Below, piece by piece: positions 1-6,249 of a stretch of 10,019 nucleotides of DNA. The stretch is from Oscillospiraceae bacterium (GTDB lineage Bacteria > Bacillota_A > Clostridia > Saccharofermentanales > Saccharofermentanaceae). A program made the position numbers and the translations under genes. Where the stretch lies: NCBI GenBank assembly GCA_902791885.1, contig CADAXO010000115.1, positions 1-10,019 on the forward strand, written 5' to 3'. The notes under the pieces were generated by a model. That model saw only the letters and a program-made list of their open reading frames with translations, searched no databases and had not been told where the DNA came from. Every line of letters starts with the position of its first letter. Position 1 is the first letter of the stretch.

Positions 1-45
1 CTCTGCAATGCGAATGCAACGCTCTCCCAGCTGAGCTACGCCCCC
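1..45 (-). tRNA. tRNA-Ala, anticodon CGC, 3' part outside the window
   Basis: Read on the minus strand from base 45, the sequence gives an acceptor 5' strand GGGGGCG, then TA, a D-stem GCTC/GAGC closing an 8-base D-loop, G26, and an anticodon stem TTGCA/TGCAG (four Watson-Crick pairs plus one T-G). The seven-base loop is TTCGCAT, placing CGC at positions 34-36, which reads the alanine codon GCG. The window ends in the variable loop, so the T-arm, the 3' acceptor strand and the G3-U70 alanine identity pair cannot be checked. The amino acid is therefore assigned from the anticodon only. Confidence 0.9.
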
Positions 46-56
46 ATAGCAGATAC

Positions 57-65
57 ATTGTATCA
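57..65 (-). promoter_or_regulatory. Extended -10 promoter of the tRNA-Ala
   Basis: On the minus strand the bases TGATACAAT form an extended -10 element (TG, one base, then TACAAT) whose last base lies 11 bases upstream of the mature tRNA 5' end. No good -35 hexamer is found 16-18 bases upstream, as expected if the TG extension compensates. Because this promoter lies downstream of the patatin gene on the same strand, the tRNA is probably transcribed independently. Confidence 0.5.
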
Positions 66-197
66 CAAGTGTTCGACAACGGTACGGATAATTGTGGCTA
101 AACCGACAGATTGGCTTCGGATTAATCATTGGTTTGTCGTTTGAGATGTATGATACTTACACACCAGCAGGTTCTTGACAGACTCGCAGGTAAATAA

Positions 198-1058
198 TCA
201 GCCAAGAAATTCGATAATCTTTTGAAGCTTTTCCCCGGCGAGTTTTCTTCCGGTGTCGTAGACACGCTGAAGCTCGTCGGGGTTCTTCTCGAGAGGAGAG
301 ATATTGAGAGCTTCCGGCGGGCGTAATACGAAAGCCGAGCCTTCATCCTCGCGCACTTTAACGTATGCTTTCTGAGCGTTGTACATGGCAGGACGGTCTT
401 TCAGCGCCTGAACGAGCTTAGGGTACTTATGTAAAGCTGCAGCGATAGCCTTGAAAGCTTTGTATTGATGCTTAGTATAATCTTCAGGCTGCGTGAGGAT
501 AACGAGGTTTCTTGTACAGCCCTGTTTCTCCATAAACTCGAGAGGTATGGAATCCGCGATACCTCCATCCAGAAGCTTTTGTCCGTTGATGTCAACTACT
601 CTGGAAGCTAGCGGCATTGAAGCGGAAGCACGGATCCACTCCATATCTTCTTCTTTACCGTCTTTCAGCAGCCGGTAAACGGGAAGTCCTGTCATAACAT
701 CCGTCGCTACTGCATAGAACTCCATCGGGTCCTCTGCGAAAGTCTTCTTGTCAAATACATCGAGCTCATCCGGAAGCTTGTGGTAACAGAAATCCGCTCC
801 GTAAAGATCGCCCGTGAGCAGCAGGGAGCGGTAGCTTTTGTATCTCCAGTTGTCCGCGTATTTCTTGTTGTACCTTACGGCACGTCCTATCTGGTGAGAC
901 TTGTAATTACAGCCGAAAGCGGCACCTGCGGAAACACCGGCAGCTTTGTCGAAGGTGATGTTGTTTTCCATCAGGACGTCGAGTATGCCTGCGGTAAAAA
1001 GACCGCGCATAGCGCCGCCTTCAAGTACCAGTCCTTTGATGTTTCCGTTATTACTCAC
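198..1058 (-). CDS. Patatin-like phospholipase family protein
   Basis: This is a predicted cytoplasmic serine acyl-hydrolase of the bacterial patatin family, probably acting on phospholipid or other acyl esters; the substrate is unknown. With the GTG start at 1058 it is 286 residues. A glycine-rich oxyanion motif (LEGGAMRG, about residues 12-19) comes first. The nucleophile elbow GVSAG follows with Ser at about residue 43. The partner Asp of the catalytic dyad is in the DGG motif at about residue 164. The C-terminal part resembles the extension usual in this subfamily. No signal peptide or membrane segment is seen. The frame stays open upstream to a TTG at 1094 and an ATG at 1070, but the ATG lies inside the -10 box of the only good promoter. 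GTG at 1058 falls at the predicted transcription start, and no SD supports any candidate. It is divergent from the metal-transport block. Confidence 0.85.
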   Translation of the reverse strand: MSNNGNIKGLVLEGGAMRGLFTAGILDVLMENNITFDKAAGVSAGAAFGCNYKSHQIGRAVRYNKKYADNWRYKSYRSLLLTGDLYGADFCYHKLPDELDVFDKKTFAEDPMEFYAVATDVMTGLPVYRLLKDGKEEDMEWIRASASMPLASRVVDINGQKLLDGGIADSIPLEFMEKQGCTRNLVILTQPEDYTKHQYKAFKAIAAALHKYPKLVQALKDRPAMYNAQKAYVKVREDEGSAFVLRPPEALNISPLEKNPDELQRVYDTGRKLAGEKLQKIIEFLG

Positions 1059-1062
1059 GCGT

Positions 1063-1079
1063 CTAATCATACTGATTAG
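1063..1079. promoter_or_regulatory. Candidate operator, 7-3-7 palindrome
   Basis: CTAATCATACTGATTAG is a perfect inverted repeat with 7-base arms and a 3-base centre. It covers the -10 box of the minus-strand promoter and ends eight bases before the plus-strand -35 box. A dimeric repressor bound here would block the patatin promoter and could affect the transporter promoter. It does not match the Zur, AdcR or PerR consensus motifs I know, so the regulator is not named. Confidence 0.4.
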
Positions 1080-1094
1080 GGCTGTAATTGACAA
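1066..1094 (-). promoter_or_regulatory. Sigma-70 type promoter of the patatin gene
   Basis: On the minus strand, TTGTCA (1094-1089) and TATGAT (1071-1066) are separated by exactly 17 bases, each one mismatch from consensus. Transcription should start near 1058-1060, at or one base before the GTG proposed as the patatin start. The -35 box overlaps that of the divergent plus-strand promoter by five bases. Confidence 0.65.
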
Positions 1095-1116
1095 TATCTG
1101 TAGGCATCCTTAAAAT
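1088..1116 (+). promoter_or_regulatory. Sigma-70 type promoter of the metal ABC transporter operon
   Basis: A perfect TTGACA (1088-1093) is followed after exactly 17 bases by TAAAAT (1111-1116), one mismatch from TATAAT. Transcription should start near 1123-1124, three or four bases before the ATG at 1127, predicting an almost leaderless mRNA. The -35 box is back to back with the patatin -35 box. Confidence 0.7.
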
Positions 1117-1126
1117 TACTTTTATT

Positions 1127-2020
1127 ATGAAGACTTCAAAGAAAATAGCATCTGTCATTCTGTCCGCGGCGCTTATGATGCCTCTCGTGTCATGTGCAAA
1201 TGAGCCTTCAGGACGCGAAGATGACGGAAAATTTAACATAGTTACATCTTTTTACCCGATGCAGATCCTGGTTATGAATGTTGCAGGCGGTATCGACGGA
1301 GTTACTGTCGAGTGCATGTCGGATCCCAATATCGGATGCATTCATGATCATGTCTTCACGACGGACGACTTAAGAAAAGTCGAGAATGCGGATGTCTATG
1401 TGGAGAACGGTCTGGATCTTGAGACGTTTAACGATCAGCTTATAAGCGCATATCCCGGCCTTACGATCATTGAAGCTGCTTCTGAAGTAACGGATGCTCC
1501 CGAAGACGAAGGCGAGGTAAACGGCCACGTCTGGACGAGCATCGATGATTACATAATCGAGATAAGAACGGTAAGTGCTGCTTTAGGCGCAGCCGATCCC
1601 GCTCATGCGGCAGAATATGAAACCAACGCCGAAGCGTATATCGGCAGGGTAGAACAGTTAAAGTCTGATTATGCAGATCAGATAGCTTCTGCGGAAGGCA
1701 CGGGAGTACTTGTTATAGATGAGACTTTGCCTTCTTTCTGTGAGTGGCTTGGCTTGGATTACGAAGTTGTCGAGACCGATCATGAGCAGTCGGCCCTGTC
1801 GGCAGGTGATATCGCCGATACCATAGACTGGATGAATGCAAACGGCGTAATGGTCATATTCGTAAGCGCCGACACTGATGCCGGTATCGCGGATGCGATC
1901 GCAGCGGAGACAGAAGGAACGGTCATGGAGTTCAATACATGCATGACGGGCGAGGTCTATGCCGATGCATATCTTGATCAGATGGAAAGCAACCTTCAAT
2001 TACTGCAGAATCTGGGATAA
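1127..2020 (+). CDS. Zinc/manganese-type ABC transporter substrate-binding lipoprotein
   Basis: This 297-residue protein is predicted to capture a transition metal outside the membrane and hand it to the permease encoded two genes downstream. It begins with a lysine-rich, hydrophobic type II signal peptide and a lipobox LVSC, with the lipidated Cys at 23. The rest has the ZnuA/TroA (cluster A-I) pattern: His73 and His75 in HDHVF, the ENGLDLE segment near 93-99, and His134 in NGHVW. The third-ligand region reads DETLPSF (about 198-204), with acidic residues where many relatives carry His. The acidic fourth-ligand region near 245-252 is also atypical, so Zn versus Mn cannot be decided. The ATG at 1127 starts the signal peptide properly; the open frame extends up to a TTG that is part of the -35 box. 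No SD is seen. The ATPase gene starts six bases after the stop. Confidence 0.87.
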   Translation: MKTSKKIASVILSAALMMPLVSCANEPSGREDDGKFNIVTSFYPMQILVMNVAGGIDGVTVECMSDPNIGCIHDHVFTTDDLRKVENADVYVENGLDLETFNDQLISAYPGLTIIEAASEVTDAPEDEGEVNGHVWTSIDDYIIEIRTVSAALGAADPAHAAEYETNAEAYIGRVEQLKSDYADQIASAEGTGVLVIDETLPSFCEWLGLDYEVVETDHEQSALSAGDIADTIDWMNANGVMVIFVSADTDAGIADAIAAETEGTVMEFNTCMTGEVYADAYLDQMESNLQLLQNLG

Positions 2021-2026
2021 CAACAA

Positions 2027-2778
2027 ATGTCTGAACACGCACACAAACTTAAGGACTCCTGCCACGAGCACTGTCACTGTATAAAGATAAACAACCTGAG
2101 CGTCAGCTTCGGCGATGAGAAGGTGCTCGATGACGTAAGCCTTCATATGCACTGCGGAGAGCTTACGGTCATTATCGGACAGAACGGCGCGGGTAAGTCC
2201 ACGCTGCTTCGCGCTATCCTCGGACAGATCCCTCATGAGGGCAACATCGAATTCAAGGAGACACGTACAGGCAACATCAGCAACGTGATGAAGATAGGTT
2301 ATGTTCCGCAGGCCCTTAATATCGAGCGCGAACTTCCGATGACCGTGTATGACCTTTTCGCTTCGTTTATACCGTGTGGCTTCCCAAGAGCCGCAAGCTG
2401 TATGCGAAGATAAAGGAGCAGCTTAAGCTATTCTCCGTCGAGGATTGCATAGACAAGCAGGTAGGCAAGCTCTCGGGAGGCCAGCTTCAGCGCGTGATGC
2501 TCTCGATAGCGGTTACTCCGATGCCGGATCTTCTTGTTCTCGATGAGCCCGTGTCGGGTATCGACGAGAACGGTGTACGCGATTTCTACAGGCTTGTCGA
2601 TGAGATGAAGCATAAGCATGACCTTGCTGTGCTCCTCGTATCGCATGACCTCGAGCTCGTTCGTAAATACGCCGATAAGGTCGTGCTCCTCGATAACACA
2701 ATACTGTGTCAGGGAACGCCGGCGGAAGTGTTTGAGAACGACAGCTTTAAGAAGGTTTTCGGAGGAGGTGTGCTGTAA
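2027..2778 (+). pseudogene. Metal ABC transporter ATP-binding protein, frameshifted
   Basis: This is the ATPase partner of the binding protein upstream and the permease downstream. The first frame (2027-2413) carries Walker A GQNGAGKST (residues 51-59) and the Q-loop YVPQ (Q95). The second frame, open to 2778, carries the signature LSGGQLQR (2470-2493), Walker B LLVLDEP and the H-loop SHD (2641-2649). Homology changes frame between 2350 and 2411. Restoring one base in the CC at 2372-2373 gives FIPVWLPKSRKL, which resembles the PVWLG-type segment of relatives, and a 250-residue protein of normal length. The N-terminus holds an unusual His/Cys cluster (H4, H6, C12, H13, H15, C16, H17, C18). As given, no intact ATPase is made; an assembly error is just as possible. 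The stop overlaps the permease start as TAATG. Confidence 0.85.
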
Positions 2779-3581
2779 TGGGTTTTCTTGAGTATGCCTT
2801 CATGCGGAACGCGCTTCTCGCGATACTTGTATCGTCTCCGATCTTCGCGCTTCTGGGAACTTTGGTAGTAAACAAGAAGATGGCATTCTTCTCGGATGCG
2901 ATAGGACACTCGGCTTTGTGCGGCATAGCGGTCGGCGTGGTGTTCGGCTTTACGAGCAGATCCGTGTCTATGGTTATATTCGCGATACTGTTCTCGATAC
3001 TTCTGAATATCGTCAAGGACCGTACGACTTACGGTGCGGATACCATTATAAGCGTCTTTGCTTCCGTGGCGATGTCTCTGGGCCTTGTGCTCCTTTCAAG
3101 AGGGGGAACCTTCAATAAATATTCGTCGTACCTTGTAGGTGATATCTTAAGCATCACGCAGACTGAGATCATATCGCTTGCGGTATGCCTTGTGCTGGTC
3201 ATAGTTTTCTGGGTGCTGTCTTACAATGCGCTGTCCTCGGACAACCTTAACCGCGGTCTTGCCGGAAGCAAGGGCATCAACGGTAAGCTTTATGACTACA
3301 TCTTCTCGGCTTTCATAGCGGTTGTTATCATGTTCTCGATAAGGTGGATCGGTATACTTCTTATCAATTCGCTTATCATCCTGCCTGCGGCGGCAAGCCG
3401 TAACATATCCCGCAACACTCGTGCTTACCATCTTTGGTCCGTTATCTTCTCCGTAGTGGCAGGCATAGCGGGTATTCTTGTGTCGTACTATACGGGCGCT
3501 CCTTCGGGACCCATGATAGTCCTTCTGCTCGGAGGCACGTTCTTTGTGACCTTCGTTGTTCACTCTTTTGGGAAGGACTGA
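2778..3581 (+). CDS. Zinc/manganese-type ABC transporter permease, ABC-3 family
   Basis: This 267-residue integral membrane protein has several strongly hydrophobic segments along its length and is predicted to form the metal channel as a dimer. Family landmarks include SDAIGHSALCG (39-49), matching the conserved DALGHSALAG-type motif, GDIL (121-124), the LLINSLIILPAAAS segment (194-207), and a final APSGP motif (241-245) before the last membrane span. A very strong SD, GGAGGAGG at 2761-2768, lies inside the end of the ATPase gene, and the ATG overlaps that gene's TAA by one base. Translation of the permease may therefore survive the upstream frameshift. It completes a binding protein-ATPase-permease operon. 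Confidence 0.9.
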   Translation: MGFLEYAFMRNALLAILVSSPIFALLGTLVVNKKMAFFSDAIGHSALCGIAVGVVFGFTSRSVSMVIFAILFSILLNIVKDRTTYGADTIISVFASVAMSLGLVLLSRGGTFNKYSSYLVGDILSITQTEIISLAVCLVLVIVFWVLSYNALSSDNLNRGLAGSKGINGKLYDYIFSAFIAVVIMFSIRWIGILLINSLIILPAAASRNISRNTRAYHLWSVIFSVVAGIAGILVSYYTGAPSGPMIVLLLGGTFFVTFVVHSFGKD

Positions 3582-3603
3582 TAACTTATCAGAAAGCCAA
3601 GTT

Positions 3604-4638
3604 ATGACATACAAAGATATAAGTGAATCTCGATCAAGGATAATGGGAGTGGCCATAATTTGGATCCTGCTGTATCACATGGAAGGGCGCTTCCTGATCC
3701 GTGGATATTTCCCGGGTTTATTATCTGAAGTAAGCGCTTTTATATTCGGGCTTGGCGGTACCGGAGTTGAGTTGTTCCTTTTATGCTCAGGATTCGGCTT
3801 GTGCTTTTCGATAAGAAAGAATCCCAGCCTGCTTCACTTCTACACAAACAGAGCGAAAAGGATACTGCCTGAGTTTACGATCGGCCTTGTTTTGATTCAG
3901 CTTATGGATAAGCTGAGCCCCGGTATCTTTATTCTCGAGCTTTTGAATCTCAGTTTTTATTTTAAAGAAAGCTGTCACTACTGGTATATCACGGCAATAA
4001 TACTGATGTATTTGGTATTCCCGTTTATATACAGATTCTTGGCTGATCTTGATGAAAGGACATTTAAGATCCGTGCAGTCTCGCTGATTGCTGTCAGCAT
4101 GGTAGTGACTTTCGCGCTGCATTTCGTTTTTCCGTATTATGAAGAACAATTATGTACTGTCTTAGATAAGTTCACTATCTTCATTATCGGAGTGGTGATC
4201 GGAGTCAGATACGATCCTGAGAAGAAGGTTGCAGGCAAAAGGGGACTCGTTATTGCTGCTATAGCATTTGAAGCTTTTTTGATCGCTTATATGGCATATA
4301 TGTACATGTATGCGGCGGATGGCGGAAAGTATACTCTTAAGGGTTTTATAATTGTTCCGTTATCCGTTTCAATTGCTTTTTTGTTGGTTTGTGTATTTAA
4401 GAAGATCAAGCTAAAGCATTCATTATTGAGTGCTGCCGGCAAGATCTCGCTGTCACTGTATATTGCGGACGGTGTGTATGCTACGTTCTCAGAAAGAGCT
4501 GCATCCTATGGTATGCCGTATTTGGACAGCGCACTTGCCTCAATACCATTTATAATTTTCCTTGCCTTATTGATCCATCTCATATCGGAGATGATCCGGA
4601 AAGCATTAAAAAGAATAAGCCAAGGAAGAAAAGCATGA
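3604..4638 (+). CDS. Membrane acyltransferase, acyltransferase-3 (OafA-like) family
   Basis: This 344-residue polytopic membrane protein is likely to transfer an acyl group to a cell-surface or exported polysaccharide; donor and acceptor are unknown. Family features are a hydrophobic first helix ending in LLYHM with the conserved His25, a TNRAKRILPE segment (81-90) matching the R-x-x-R-I-x-P signature, and HYWYIT (125-130) before further helices. Near the C-terminus the usual G-x-I-S-x-x-x-Y-L-x-H reads GKISLSLYIAD (279-289), so that His is replaced. The ATG at 3604 gives the normal family N-terminus; extending to the TTG at 3556 would overlap the permease. The SD is weak. It begins 22 bases after the permease and overlaps the next gene by four bases. 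Its base composition looks more AT-rich than its neighbours. Confidence 0.8.
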   Translation: MTYKDISESRSRIMGVAIIWILLYHMEGRFLIRGYFPGLLSEVSAFIFGLGGTGVELFLLCSGFGLCFSIRKNPSLLHFYTNRAKRILPEFTIGLVLIQLMDKLSPGIFILELLNLSFYFKESCHYWYITAIILMYLVFPFIYRFLADLDERTFKIRAVSLIAVSMVVTFALHFVFPYYEEQLCTVLDKFTIFIIGVVIGVRYDPEKKVAGKRGLVIAAIAFEAFLIAYMAYMYMYAADGGKYTLKGFIIVPLSVSIAFLLVCVFKKIKLKHSLLSAAGKISLSLYIADGVYATFSERAASYGMPYLDSALASIPFIIFLALLIHLISEMIRKALKRISQGRKA

Positions 4639-5522
4639 GAGTCCTCGAAAAGTACAATATAGAGCCTTTAAGGATGCTTTGGATGATCGTGGCGGGCGTG
4701 GTCTCCGCATTTGGTATCACGTGTTTTCTGTCGCCTATGCATCTTTACGACAGCGGTATCGCGGGAACTTCGCTTCTTCTGTCACAGCTGACGCCTTCCT
4801 GGTGCAATCTGTCGCTCTTCCTGGTTATCCTTAATGTTCCGCTCATGCTCTACGGCCTTAAGAAGCAGGGCGTGGCATTTACGGTCTATTCCGTGTTCGC
4901 GGTAGTGGTCTATTCCGTGACGGCTTTGATCATAGAATATGAGACTAATCTGGAAACCGGGTCGCCGATCGCGGGGTCGGATATACTTCTGTGCGCGGTG
5001 TTCGGCGGACTCATATGCGGAGCGGGATCCGGAATCGCGGTACGACACGGCGGTGCCATAGACGGAGTCGAAGTAATGGCCGTAATATTTGCTAAGTCTT
5101 TAAATCTTACTGTCGGTACATTCATGATGATCTACAACATCTGTCTGTATATCATCTGCGGACTTATATTCCAAAGCTGGATCGTTCCCTTATATTCTAT
5201 AGTTACTTATTATGTGGCTCTTCATACGATCGACTTTATCGCGGAAGGTCTTGACCGCTCGAAGTCTGTCATGATCGTCACCGAGAAGGGCGATGAAGTC
5301 GCCAAGGTTCTGATGAAAGAATTCGGTTCCGGTACGACTATCATACCCGCCAAGGGCGGCTTCACCTCGAAGGAGAGAACGGTCGTTTATTTTGTCGTTA
5401 ACAGGTTCCAGATTGCCCGTATGAGACAGCTCGTTCACAGGGCAGATCCTCATGCATATTTGACTATCTCGGAAGTAGCTGATATCTATAGGGCAGAACA
5501 AGGGCAAACAGGCAATAAATAA
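4635..5522 (+). CDS. YitT family membrane protein with C-terminal DUF2179 domain
   Basis: This 295-residue protein has about five or six membrane segments in residues 12-200 and a soluble C-terminal domain. The membrane part carries the family pattern GITCFLSPMHLYDSGIAG (27-44) and the glycine-rich RHGGAIDGVEVMAV segment (137-150). Residues about 210-287 form the DUF2179 domain, with SVMIVTEKGDEVAKVL and the GGFTSKERTVVYFVV segment. The biochemical function of YitT proteins is not established. The start codon overlaps the acyltransferase stop as ATGA, and AAGGA lies just upstream, so translation is probably coupled. It is the last gene of the plus-strand block; I see no convincing intrinsic terminator after it. 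Confidence 0.88.
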   Translation: MRVLEKYNIEPLRMLWMIVAGVVSAFGITCFLSPMHLYDSGIAGTSLLLSQLTPSWCNLSLFLVILNVPLMLYGLKKQGVAFTVYSVFAVVVYSVTALIIEYETNLETGSPIAGSDILLCAVFGGLICGAGSGIAVRHGGAIDGVEVMAVIFAKSLNLTVGTFMMIYNICLYIICGLIFQSWIVPLYSIVTYYVALHTIDFIAEGLDRSKSVMIVTEKGDEVAKVLMKEFGSGTTIIPAKGGFTSKERTVVYFVVNRFQIARMRQLVHRADPHAYLTISEVADIYRAEQGQTGNK

Positions 5523-5577
5523 GGGTTTTTACCGCATTTTTTCGCCAATTTGCCAAGAGAACTGCAATCCCTCACGA

Positions 5578-5586
5578 TGCTATAAT
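5578..5586 (+). promoter_or_regulatory. Extended -10 promoter of the CarD-family gene
   Basis: TGCTATAAT is a perfect extended -10 element (TG, one base, TATAAT at 5581-5586). No -35 match is present 16-18 bases upstream. The predicted start near 5593 gives an untranslated leader of about 65 bases whose first bases contain a small inverted repeat, GGCAA/TTGCC (5595-5607). Its distance from the following T-run makes a terminator unlikely. Confidence 0.6.
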
Positions 5587-5658
5587 TTACTCGTGGCAAT
5601 TTTTGCCGGATCTAACTTTTTTCAATTGTATTTTTATCATAAAGAAAGAGGACGGAAT

Positions 5659-6174
5659 ATGAGCTTTTCGAAGGGAGAAACAGTTGTATACGGCGGCAGC
5701 GGCGTCTGTGAGATCGACGATATCAAAGATGTCCGTTTTTATCACGAGAGACCTCAGAAATATTACATCCTGAAGCCCCTGTTCGTTAATCAGGCTCAAG
5801 TCGTATATGTTCCCTTTAACAACGAGAAGCTGACATCCAAGATCAAGCCTGTTATCAGCAAGAAGGAAGCTTTGGATCTTATCCACGGTATCACGGAGTG
5901 TTCCGTTGAGTGGGTTGAGGACAGAAATGCCCGTAAAGAGCTTTTCAACGGCCTTATGTCCAGCGGTGACCGTAAGGATATAGTTGATGTCATCAGCACC
6001 ATCACGGCAAGAAGGAAGATGCTCGAGGATGAGGGCAAGAGCCTTAACCAGCAGGACGAGAAGATCTTAACTGATGCTACAAGACGCATGAATGCGGAGT
6101 TCGCAGTAGCTCTAGGCATGGATCCCAAGGAGATCCCCGAGTTTATCGAGGTAGAGCTCGAGAAGGTCTGCTGA
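5659..6174 (+). CDS. CarD/CdnL family RNA polymerase-binding regulator
   Basis: This is a 171-residue transcription regulator. Proteins of this family bind the RNA polymerase beta subunit through an N-terminal Tudor-like domain and stabilise open promoter complexes. Residues 1-65 match that domain: KGETVVYGGSGVCEI (5-19), YYILKPL (35-41) and VVYVPFNN (48-55), the usual positions of the family's G-D-x-V-V-Y and Y-Y-x-L patterns. The remainder (about 70-168) is charged and helical, like the C-terminal DNA-contact domain. The ATG at 5659 is chosen because it gives the family N-terminus and follows AGAGGA at suitable distance. The open frame upstream lies in the untranslated leader. It has its own promoter and terminator, so it is probably monocistronic. 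Confidence 0.88.
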   Translation: MSFSKGETVVYGGSGVCEIDDIKDVRFYHERPQKYYILKPLFVNQAQVVYVPFNNEKLTSKIKPVISKKEALDLIHGITECSVEWVEDRNARKELFNGLMSSGDRKDIVDVISTITARRKMLEDEGKSLNQQDEKILTDATRRMNAEFAVALGMDPKEIPEFIEVELEKVC

Positions 6175-6200
6175 TAAGATTAAGTAATAAACAGAACAAT

Positions 6201-6228
6201 AAAGCTCCTGTAACCGGGAGCTTTTGTT
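6201..6228. terminator. Intrinsic terminator shared by two convergent genes
   Basis: AAAGCTCC (6201-6208) pairs perfectly with GGAGCTTT (6217-6224) around an 8-base loop, followed on the plus strand by further T residues (TTTTGTTAT). It lies 26 bases after the CarD-family stop. On the minus strand the hairpin is followed by ATTGTT, so it could also weakly end the deacetylase transcript, whose gene stops at 6250. Confidence 0.8.
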
Positions 6229-6249
6229 ATGTCAGTAATCTTATGATGC

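Noticed and set aside
46..197. Terminator between the patatin gene and the tRNA
   Set aside because: Only weak and imperfect inverted repeats are present, none followed by a T-run on the minus strand.
2340..2413. Programmed ribosomal frameshift in the transporter ATPase
   Set aside because: The overlap between frames has no convincing X XXY YYZ slippery heptamer and no strong downstream hairpin, and the family is not known for recoding. A lost base is simpler.
2747..3016. Minus-strand open frames within the transporter operon
   Set aside because: They are shadows of the codon pattern of the permease and ATPase genes, with no family resemblance.
5595..5625. Terminator or attenuator in the CarD-gene leader
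   Set aside because: The stem GGCAA/TTGCC is short, with a 3-base loop, and the following T-run starts about nine bases later, so it does not fit an intrinsic terminator.
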